DNA from: Holosporales bacterium
Lineage (GTDB): Bacteria > Pseudomonadota > Alphaproteobacteria > RUG11792
Reading direction: 5' to 3'
NCBI GenBank assembly: GCA_031267075.1
Contig: JAIRZU010000072.1
Coordinates: 1-26,962 of the forward strand
Length of the DNA stretch: 26,962 nucleotides
Below the pieces are notes generated by a model. The model saw only the letters and a program-made list of their open reading frames with translations. It made no database searches and had not been told where the DNA came from. Both the position numbers and the translations under genes were made by a program. This document shows positions 7,481-13,758 of the stretch, in pieces (position 1 is the first letter of the stretch; each line of letters begins with the position of its first letter).

Positions 7481-7936
7481 ATGAATGGTAGTGTGCTTGA
7501 GGCAGTGATAGGCGCTGTTGTGCTGTTGGTTGCTGCGTTTTTTATGTATTTCGCATATATCTCAAGGGGAGACAACATGATGGAGGGTTACATACTTGTA
7601 GCTGAGTTCAGCGATGCTACTGGGATAGCAGCTGGATCAGATGTTAAAATGTGCGGAATAAAAATCGGTACTGTGAAGAAATTAACGATAAGCGAACATT
7701 ACCAGGCACGTGTAGAGTTGCTAATTAAAAGCGAGGTAAGCATTCCGGACGATAGCTCTGCTGCCATCAGTTCGGATGGGATAATGGGTAACAAGTTTGT
7801 ATCCGTAATCTCCGGCTTTTCACAGACGTCTCTCCAGCCAGGAGCCGAATTTAGCATCACGAGGGCAGCAGTCAGTCTGGAGCAGTTGGTAGATAAATTT
7901 GTAGCAGGTGGTGATCAAAAAAGCAATGGAAGCTAG
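7481..7936 (+). CDS. mlaD: phospholipid-transport MCE-domain protein MlaD
   Basis: 151 residues, typical for MlaD. One N-terminal membrane anchor (VLEAVIGAVVLLVAAFFMYFAY), then a single MCE domain: YILVAEFSDATGIAAGSDVKMCGIKIGTVKKL at about 37-68 and the family motif GIMGNKFVSVISG near 105. MlaD is the periplasmic hexameric ring of the MlaFEDB transporter that moves phospholipids between inner and outer membrane. No mlaE or mlaF lies beside it. A 6-bp hairpin GGAAGC / GCTTCC (7928-7946) overlaps the stop and could be a weak terminator. The gene sits between exact 23-bp inverted repeats with promoter-like sequence, so it may have been inverted or inserted as a unit. Ribosome site weak. Confidence 0.88.
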   Translation: MNGSVLEAVIGAVVLLVAAFFMYFAYISRGDNMMEGYILVAEFSDATGIAAGSDVKMCGIKIGTVKKLTISEHYQARVELLIKSEVSIPDDSSAAISSDGIMGNKFVSVISGFSQTSLQPGAEFSITRAAVSLEQLVDKFVAGGDQKSNGS

Positions 7937-7989
7937 GCGTGCTTCCTCCTTTCGATTAAGACACCAGTTACCACAAACCTCATACATTC

Positions 7990-8036
7990 ATGGTACATAT
8001 ACACCGTCCCGAGAGGCAAATTATTTTTACGCCCAT
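7990..8036 (-). promoter_or_regulatory. ATGGGCGT-box promoter copy pointing antisense to mlaD
   Basis: On the minus strand: ATGGGCGT (8029-8036), TTGCCT (8014-8019), 18-base spacer, TACCAT (7990-7995). Box, -35 position and -10 hexamer all match the copy left of mlaD although the spacer differs. Transcription from it would run antisense through mlaD. Confidence 0.35.
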
Positions 8037-8038
8037 CC
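8016..8038 (-). repeat. 23-bp inverted repeat, right arm
   Basis: Perfect reverse complement of 7312-7334. It abuts a run of eight A and the transposase-like remnant that ends here. Confidence 0.85.
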
Positions 8039-8209
8039 CAAAAAAAATAAAAGCATAACCATGCTCCTTAGGTCAAGCTTGTGGAGCCTTCCAGGACGTT
8101 TGTACTTGCCCATGATCTTTTTGTTGAACACACGCTCAACCTTGATAGCCAATGCCTCAAACTCATGAAGCTTGAGGCAAAAGATGGAATTGAACAGCCT
8201 TTTTTGCAA
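8027..8209 (-). pseudogene. possible truncated transposase N-terminus
   Basis: Sixty open codons on the minus strand. The stretch LHEFEALAIKVERVFNKKIM...KRPGRLHKLDLRSMVMLLFFL resembles the N-terminal helix-turn-helix segment of IS5-like transposases (F..L...V......GRP-KLSL.D.LLM.L.Y), in which a basic GRP-KL motif precedes a hydrophobic helix. The similarity ends exactly at the 23-bp repeat, where the frame closes with GWA-stop; no DDE domain follows. The TTG start is weak. I infer a degraded insertion-sequence end; the resemblance was recognised by eye only. The rest of the 352 bases between mlaD and A3 holds only the promoter copy and a 7-bp hairpin near 8156-8180 (GCCTCAA / TTGAGGC). Confidence 0.4.
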
Positions 8210-8288
8210 CGGGCCTGATATGTAGCTTCCAGACTACTGCTGTTACGGTAATAGCCTCGCTGTTTCTCCCTGCACAGTCTTGGTCTGG

Positions 8289-9452
8289 TCAGGGTGTTGC
8301 ATCAGGTCCCTCGTATCGGTCCTCTTCCTCTTTCTCGCTCCCTGTATCGCTGTGGTCGGCTGGGTCGGGTTCGGTGCTGGCTCCTTCGGACTGGAGCCTC
8401 AGGAGCCTCACTATTTCCTGTCGTAACCTCACGATCTCATCCCTCTGTACTTGCGCATCGTGGAGCTGCCACCTAAGGTCTCCGATCATGCCCCGTAGCT
8501 CATCGTTCTGCCGGGTTAGCTCGCTGAGCTCGCATTGGGCGTCATATATGTACTGGTCAAATTGACCTGTTCTTTCCCTGCTTTGTGCGGCGAAAAATCG
8601 GAAGCTGTCTGCCAGCTCATCGCGGTCGTACCGTGTCTCGTATAGCTGGTCGCGCAGTCGCTGGACTTCGCTATCTACGTCGAAAGTTGGGAGGCGCGCA
8701 TTGATCTGCTTTTGTATGCTTTCTAGTTCCCGCTCTGCTTGTTGGAAGGCCGTATCGAGTGTTTCGTATGTCCCGAGTGTTTCGTATACCCTGCGCACTG
8801 TCGTATAGGCCGCTTGCAGGCATCTTACATCGTTTTCTTTGAGCTGTCTTATTTGGAGGTCACGCTCGTCTAGTCCTCTACTCAGTCGTCTGTTCTCTTC
8901 CTCGAACTGTCTTATTTGGAGGTCACGCTCGTCTAGTCCTCTACTCAGTTGTCTGTTCTCATCCTGGAGCTGTCGTACCTGGGCTCTCAGCTCTGCGGTG
9001 ACGGGGTTGTCGGTTTCGTTCAATTCTGGCGGCGGTGTGTCTGGTGGACTACTCCGGCCTGGTGCAGACTCGTTCGCTCGGAGCTGTTCTCGGAGGCGCT
9101 GTCTCTCTCGTTCAAGTTCCGCGTTTGCCTGCCTCAACCCGCCGATCTCAGCCCTTAGCTGGTCGAAAGCTATTCTGTTTTGTGCTTGCTCATCGCTGTG
9201 TAGACGGGACAACCTTGCGAGCGGAGAGCACAGGGGCTGAAGCGGACCAGTGTGGGCCCGCTCTAGGGTAGATCCAAGCTTCGTCTGACGCGGGGTATCC
9301 GTATCGAGCGTTCTGATCTGATCTGTACAATGCTCCAAGGTACTCGGTGTCCCGGATTCGCCGTCTCCTGACTGGGCCGGCTTCATCGCATTGACCTCCG
9401 TTACCATACCAGCCACCATCACCGCGGCCAGCAGTATCTCCATCTTTTTCAT
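8289..9452 (-). CDS. A3: secreted coiled-coil protein
   Basis: 387 residues, same family as A1 and A2 by signal peptide and leader. ATG 9452 with AGGAA upstream; signal peptide MKKMEILLAAVMVAGMVTEVNAM. A disordered section to about residue 85 is followed by a nearly continuous coiled coil with a Pro-rich break near 140 (SPPDTPPPELNETD). A perfect-looking 21-residue tandem repeat (RxLSRGLDERDLQIRQ, two copies) lies at about 160-205. A second coil covers about 225-365 and the end is acidic (GSEKEEEDRYEGPD). Predicted periplasmic or surface located; no enzymatic motif. It is transcribed away from B2, from a shared 413-base intergenic region. Confidence 0.7.
   Translation of the reverse strand: MKKMEILLAAVMVAGMVTEVNAMKPAQSGDGESGTPSTLEHCTDQIRTLDTDTPRQTKLGSTLERAHTGPLQPLCSPLARLSRLHSDEQAQNRIAFDQLRAEIGGLRQANAELERERQRLREQLRANESAPGRSSPPDTPPPELNETDNPVTAELRAQVRQLQDENRQLSRGLDERDLQIRQFEEENRRLSRGLDERDLQIRQLKENDVRCLQAAYTTVRRVYETLGTYETLDTAFQQAERELESIQKQINARLPTFDVDSEVQRLRDQLYETRYDRDELADSFRFFAAQSRERTGQFDQYIYDAQCELSELTRQNDELRGMIGDLRWQLHDAQVQRDEIVRLRQEIVRLLRLQSEGASTEPDPADHSDTGSEKEEEDRYEGPDATP
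8844..8969 (-). repeat. 63-bp tandem repeat (two copies) inside A3
   Basis: The block from 8844 recurs at 8907 with a few substitutions, and a decayed third start (GAGCTGTCG) begins near 8968. It encodes 21 residues, three heptads, so copy-number change would lengthen the coiled coil while keeping frame and register. Confidence 0.85.
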
Positions 9453-9560
9453 GCTGTTTCGTTCCTGTTAAAATTCTTGCGATGCATTCTATCACACAAA
9501 CAATCTTAAATTATCAAGAAATTTTAAGAAAGTGAGATGGGCGTTATAGGAAATTGCGCA
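9453..9560 (-). promoter_or_regulatory. conserved leader and promoter of A3
   Basis: Parallel to the A2 leader. TGTGATAGAAT at 9486-9496 is the likely extended -10; TTGATA lies 20 bases upstream of TAGAAT. The distal end holds ATGGGCGTTATAGGAAATTGCGC in opposite orientation (from 9537). Confidence 0.45.
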
Positions 9561-9767
9561 CTATGTCCGGTGTGCTCCTCAATCCTAGTGGAGGACTGCA
9601 ACTGGAGCGTCGCTCTGCACTCTCCGTATCGTAGTACCTCCACCCTGTTGGGGTTCCTCATTGGGTATTGCGTTGCTGTTGGTTTCGCATGCTATCTAGC
9701 ACTGTATAAGTTCACCTTCTCTGAGACAACTCAGCTGCCTCAAGAACCATACCAACATACTCCATAG
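9537..9767 (+). CDS. possible small membrane protein
   Basis: 76-codon frame with one convincing hydrophobic stretch (TLLGFLIGYCVAVGFACYLALYKF, about residues 36-59) and four Cys in the first 21 residues. The ATG coincides with the ATGGGCGT box, so if that box belongs to a promoter the start would lie upstream of the transcript. Ribosome site weak. It occupies most of the A3-B2 intergenic region. Either a real small inner-membrane protein or a chance frame; no homologue recognised. Confidence 0.25.
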   Translation: MGVIGNCALCPVCSSILVEDCNWSVALHSPYRSTSTLLGFLIGYCVAVGFACYLALYKFTFSETTQLPQEPYQHTP

Positions 9768-9796
9768 GGAGTATGTGCAGAAAATAATTTCATCCG

Positions 9797-9840
9797 TTAA
9801 CCATTTTTTAACACTTAACATGCTAACCTACTTATAGAAT
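9797..9840 (+). promoter_or_regulatory. CtrA-type box and promoter of B2
   Basis: TTAA-CCATTTT-TTAA at 9797-9811 matches the CtrA consensus TTAA-N7-TTAA. A -10-like TATAGAAT ends at 9840, so the box covers the -35 region, the usual place for CtrA activation. The region from about 9795 to the ATG is nearly identical to that of B3. Confidence 0.6.
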
Positions 9841-9865
9841 CTTTATCCTCTAAGGGGAGGAAAAC

Positions 9866-10947
9866 ATGAAAAGCAAGTTGGTAGGTTTAACGGTAGCACT
9901 GTGTGTTATAGGAATGACAAATGTGTACGGAAGTGAGGGAGTTCTAGAGAGAGAGAGAGTCCTGTAGTTAGCAGAGATCTGGTTCCAACTAGGACGTTGA
10001 TCCAGGAGAATAAGGAACTGATGAGAGAGGCGGAGGCGTTAGAGAGCGAGCTAGCCGAGCTGATTAGCGCGCTTAGCGGAGAGAGTGGCGACGCTGGAAA
10101 TGAGGAGGAAGGCGGCACGGGAGCAAACCCAGATTCACCGAGAGCGACGGACGCAGTGACGCTATTTCAAGCCACCGAGGACACCAGGAACAGAATCAGG
10201 CAGATTAGAGACCGTACGGCAGCAGCCAGGCAGCTAGTCGGTGTACCATATGCCCCCATAGGCGACTATACAGTGCAGGTACCGACCGGCCTACACTGGT
10301 CTATAGGAACAGCAACCATGCTAGCTGTTGCGCAGGCCGAGGTATACCACCACATGCTCAACAACCTCCCCTCGCCCGCCTTAAGAGCTATGGCCGCCGC
10401 CATAGTACACCTCAGGTGGCTATCGGCACTCTTTCCAGCCGATGCCGCTGCTGTCTCCATACTTGCGCCCCGTCCATCCGACTACCAGGAACCTACAGCA
10501 CCAAGCACACTTACGCTACGCTATGGCCACCCCGACATCTACTGCCCAGCTGACGCCCCGACCTGGTACTATTTGAAACAGACACCATCACCTCCTGCTA
10601 CGAGCCACAGCATAATGCACCACATCTCCGAACCCGAACTCACGCTGTATAACGACGAAGCTGACGAGCTACTGGAGCGCGTTATAACTACACTCCTAGG
10701 ACCAGTGACGCATGAGAGAGTGCCCGTCCGTCTCCGGATTAGCTACTGCGATGGCATACTCACACCGCCCCCAGAATATCAATGCCAGAGCAACGTTCTC
10801 AGAGGCGTAAGGTACAACGAAGTACCCCAGACCGACATAGTCGACTACGCCGAATGGTACAGCGCCCCACCGGGGGTACGACAGGTGCACGCTGCAGTAC
10901 ACCTCAGAAGACTCGGCCAGGAAGAGCCGCAGCTCAACTATGGATGA
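9866..10947 (+). CDS. B2: phase-variable secreted protein, currently out of frame (OFF)
   Basis: Paralogue of B1 and B3. ATG 9866 follows GGGGAGG; the signal peptide MKSKLVGLTVALCVIG..VYG is nearly that of B1. Seven AG units (9946-9959) send this frame to TAG 9965-9967 after 33 residues. The body is open to 10947 in another frame: SPVVSRDLVPTRTL, a short coil (IQENKELMREAEALESELAEL), a Glu/Gly-rich linker and a C-terminal domain rich in Tyr, Pro and His with no recognised fold. Six or nine units would give one product of 359 or 361 residues. A TTG at 9997 opens the body without an export signal; I regard it as unlikely to be the natural start. The C-terminal half is unrelated by eye to those of B1 and B3. 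Confidence 0.75.
9946..9959 (+). repeat. (AG)7 simple sequence repeat within B2
   Basis: Fourteen bases of AG between GTTCT and TCCTGTAG, flanks identical to those in B1. Shortest of the three tracts and probably the least mutable. Seven units give OFF; six or nine give ON. Confidence 0.92.
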
Positions 10948-11016
10948 CCACTTACGCCACGAGCAACAGCAGCACCCTGGGTTCACCGACCACTGGTATA
11001 CCATCACAACGGCGTA

Positions 11017-11063
11017 ATGGGCGTTCGTAATAATTGCACTGACTCAGCATAATGCGGTACAAT
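11017..11063 (+). promoter_or_regulatory. promoter of recR-obgE with ATGGGCGT box
   Basis: ATGGGCGT (11017-11024), TTGCAC (11034-11039), 18-base spacer, TACAAT (11058-11063). The best example of the box-promoter arrangement in the window. Confidence 0.65.
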
Positions 11064-11076
11064 CTTTGAGATCAGA

Positions 11077-11697
11077 GTGTGGCTCTGCCCCCCGGTGCAT
11101 CTCGTGATATCAGGTGACATTTACAAGCTAGTGAATTGCTTTAGCAGGCTGCCTGGAATGGGGTACAGATCTGCCGTCAGGCTCGTTGTATACCTTCTTC
11201 GGAAAAAGCACACTGCCTTGAAGTATCTTATCGACGTCCTAGGAAGGGTGTACGATAGCTCTGTTGTGTGTGAAGTATGTGGGAACATAGATGTATCCAG
11301 TATCTGTTCCATCTGTTCAGACTCCAAACGCGATAGCTCCACCATATGCGTAATCCCGGGGATAGCGGATTTGTGGTCCATAGAGAGAACCGGATTTTAC
11401 AAAGGGAAGTACCACGTTCTTGGAGGAAAGCTTTCTGCTGTCAATGGCGTGTTGCCGAGTGATCTCAACATCAGCGGATTATACAAGCGCATCAGCGAGG
11501 GGGAGGTGAGTGAGATCATAATGGCTATGAGTGCTGACATCGACGGCCAGGCTACCGCCTTCTTCATCAATGATAAGATCAAAGACTTAGGTGTTAGAGT
11601 AACGACGCTATCTCATGGTGTTCCGGTTGGAGGCGAGTTGGAGTATCTCGACGACGGTACTATAATCGCAGCTCTCAAACAAAGGCATGATATCTGA
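11077..11697 (+). CDS. recR: recombination mediator protein RecR
   Basis: 206 residues from GTG 11077; GTG 11104 (197 residues) is an equally possible start and matches the usual RecR length better. RecR, with RecO, loads RecA at gaps. Order of parts: helix-hairpin-helix LPGMGYRSAVRL, the C4 zinc site CEVCG...CSICSD, a Toprim domain beginning ICVIPGIADLWSIERTGFYKGKYHVL, and a C-terminal Walker-like loop region GVRVTTLSHGVPVGGELEYLD, where ..ARGLPVGGDLEY.. is usual. The predicted transcription start near 11070 leaves almost no leader. Its TGA shares one base with the obgE ATG, so the two are coupled. Confidence 0.93.
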   Translation: MWLCPPVHLVISGDIYKLVNCFSRLPGMGYRSAVRLVVYLLRKKHTALKYLIDVLGRVYDSSVVCEVCGNIDVSSICSICSDSKRDSSTICVIPGIADLWSIERTGFYKGKYHVLGGKLSAVNGVLPSDLNISGLYKRISEGEVSEIIMAMSADIDGQATAFFINDKIKDLGVRVTTLSHGVPVGGELEYLDDGTIIAALKQRHDI

Positions 11698-12689
11698 TGA
11701 GGTTTTTAGATGAGGCGAAAATCTACATCAAAGCCGGTGACGGTGGTAACGGAGCACTCAGCTTTCGACGCGAGAAGTTCATTGAGTTTGGAGGACCTGA
11801 TGGTGGGGCAGGCGGAGCTGGTGGCTCAATCTATGTAGTAGCCGTGAGCGGCATTAACACACTGATCGACTACAGATACAAGCAGCATTTCAAGGCGAAG
11901 CGTGGAGCGAACGGAGCCGGACAAAATAAGACTGGAAAGTCATCGGATGACGTGTTCCTTAAGATCCCGGTTGGTACGCAGATTTTGGCCGACGATAAAA
12001 TCACTGAAATCGCAGATTTAACGAAGGACGGCGAAACTGTATTGCTGGCATGCGGTGGCCGTGGCGGCCTCGGGAATGCGTACTTTAAAACATCAACCAA
12101 TCGTGCTCCTAGGAAATTTCAAACTGGTACTCCGGGAGAGGAGAGATGGATATGGCTCAAGCTGAAGTTGATAGCAGATGTTGGGCTCGTAGGGCTCCCA
12201 AACGCCGGGAAATCGTCATTCATCGCAAGTGTGACAAATGCGAAAGCGAGGGTGGAGAATTATCCATTTACGACATTGATCCCGCAACTTGGAACTGTGA
12301 AGCTCGGCAATAGAGAGATCGTCATAGCCGACATACCTGGCTTGATAGAAAATGCCCACCTTGGGAAGGGACTTGGCGATAAGTTTTTAGCTCATCTGGA
12401 GAGGTGTAGAACACTCGTACATATCGTCGATATCTCGTCGGATGATCCACGTGAGTCGTACCTAACCGTGAGGAAGGAGCTCCGTTGCTATAGTCCATCG
12501 CTTAGTATCAAGCCGGAGATTGTGGTTCTTAATAAGATAGACCTTGTGGATTTTGATACCATTGCTAGGTGGCAGAATGAATTGCTAGAAGCCGGAGCCC
12601 CAGTTGTTCTAGCAATGTCAACTGCCACCAGAGTTGGTTGTAACGACGTCGTAACCAAAGCCGCCTCGAATGTCTTTAGTGCTAGGTAG
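11697..12689 (+). CDS. obgE: GTPase Obg
   Basis: 330 residues, standard for alphaproteobacterial Obg. An essential ribosome-associated GTPase in large-subunit maturation and stress control. The glycine-rich Obg fold covers residues 1-158 (GDGGNGALSFRREKF, GGPDGGAGGAGG). The G domain follows with G1 GLPNAGKSS, switch region YPFTTLIPQLGTV, G3 DIPGLIE, G4 NKIDLVD and a G5 region AMSTAT. The optional C-terminal OCT domain is absent. It overlaps recR by one base and converges on B3, 32 bases away. obgE usually follows rplU-rpmA; here it is linked to recR. Confidence 0.95.
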   Translation: MRFLDEAKIYIKAGDGGNGALSFRREKFIEFGGPDGGAGGAGGSIYVVAVSGINTLIDYRYKQHFKAKRGANGAGQNKTGKSSDDVFLKIPVGTQILADDKITEIADLTKDGETVLLACGGRGGLGNAYFKTSTNRAPRKFQTGTPGEERWIWLKLKLIADVGLVGLPNAGKSSFIASVTNAKARVENYPFTTLIPQLGTVKLGNREIVIADIPGLIENAHLGKGLGDKFLAHLERCRTLVHIVDISSDDPRESYLTVRKELRCYSPSLSIKPEIVVLNKIDLVDFDTIARWQNELLEAGAPVVLAMSTATRVGCNDVVTKAASNVFSAR

Positions 12690-12721
12690 GAGTAGGCTCT
12701 TCCTCTTTCTGTCGTGCTACG

Positions 12722-13655
12722 CTAATCCCACTTCGGGTCCGATCTGACGTTTATTTTGCAACATACTTCTTCTCCTGAGGGGGTGGTGGTCGCTGCGTTC
12801 AAGGTGTATTCTACAAGCTTTGCCGCTTCTGGATCATACTGAAACATGGTGTATGCCAAATCGAGTTCCATATTAGGTTCTGGTATATATTTGGACCACG
12901 CAGCTTTCAGATAGTGGATGTCCTCATCCGCTTCGGTGATTTCCTGCAGTGCCCTAAGTGCGTCGTGCAGTTCTATCACAGCTCTGTCACCGTGCACGAC
13001 AGCGCCGGACCTGTATATCAGAGTGTGCTCTGTAGCGCCATCACGGTTAAGGCGTAGGTACGCCCATGCTCTTGTGTGTGAGTGGGAGTTTGCGTTGAGG
13101 ATCCAATGCTTGATGGCTTTTACTGGCCAGTTGTTGACAGCGGTCACGTCCTGTCCTTCTCGATCCACATCGAGCAGCTGGCGGGACTTCCTTAGCGTGG
13201 TGTAGGCTGATCGGTATCCGAGCACCTGTATCGTGGTGTCTAGGATTGGGTCGGCTAAGTACCAGGGCATTGCGAGAGCTGGATCGGCCGTGTACCAAGT
13301 CCTTGTGGTGCTTAGTGGGGCCTTATACATCGCGTCCCTGGCTTCGGCTGCAACACTCAGGCGGAATAGCCCAGTGTCCAAGGTGTTTCTGGTGTAGTCT
13401 GGATCGACGGTGGCTGGGTGTCCTATCAGGGCTCTTAGCGCAGCCATCTCCTGTTTGAGGTTATCAAGCTCGCTCTTCAGGTCACCGACCTCGTTTCTCA
13501 GATCCCTATTTTCTTGGAAGAGCGTCCTAGTTGGAACCAGATCTCTGCTAACTACAGGACTCTTAACCTCTCTCTCTCTCTCTCTCTCTAGAACTCCAGG
13601 CCTCACAGGCTATTAGTCCTAGTATGAGTGTTGATGTTACAAGTTTGCTTTTCAT
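12722..13655 (-). CDS. B3: phase-variable secreted lipoprotein-like protein, currently out of frame (OFF)
   Basis: Paralogue of B1 and B2. ATG 13655 after GGGGAGG; the signal peptide MKSKLVTSTLILGLIACEAW has a lipobox-like LIAC, unlike its two relatives. Eleven AG units (13568-13589) lead this frame to TAA 13563-13565 after 30 residues. The body (VKSPVVSRDLVPTRTLF then coil ENRDLRNEVGDLKSELDNL) is open to 12722 in another frame. Nine or twelve units would give 309 or 311 residues. B3 has six extra bases (GTTAAG) after the tract, and its tract starts in a different codon phase, yet the same divisible-by-three rule restores the frame. A GTG at 13606 gives an unbroken frame lacking the signal. 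The C-terminal 200 residues show no known domain. It follows comM on the same strand. Confidence 0.75.
13568..13589 (-). repeat. (AG)11 simple sequence repeat within B3
   Basis: Twenty-two bases of CT on the + strand, the longest of the three tracts. One more unit, or two fewer, would join signal peptide and body. Confidence 0.95.
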
Positions 13656-13711
13656 GTTTTTCCTCCCCTTAGAGGATATAAGATTCTATAAGTAGGTTAG
13701 CATGGGAATGG

Positions 13712-13726
13712 TTAAAAAATAGTTAA
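13712..13726 (-). promoter_or_regulatory. CtrA-type box upstream of B3
   Basis: On the coding strand TTAA-CTATTTT-TTAA, a full CtrA consensus, followed at the same distance as in B2 by CATGCTAACCTACTTATAGAAT with a TATAGAAT -10-like element. A run of nine T (+ strand 13735-13743) lies just upstream. Confidence 0.6.
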
Positions 13727-13758
13727 CGGAAGAGATTTTTTTTTGGAGGGTGGAACAG

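Noticed and set aside
1207..13655. Programmed ribosomal frameshifting as the explanation of the B loci
   Set aside because: B1 and B2 would need a shift in one direction and B3 in the other, and no slippery heptamer with a downstream structure is evident; tract-length variation explains all three with one rule.
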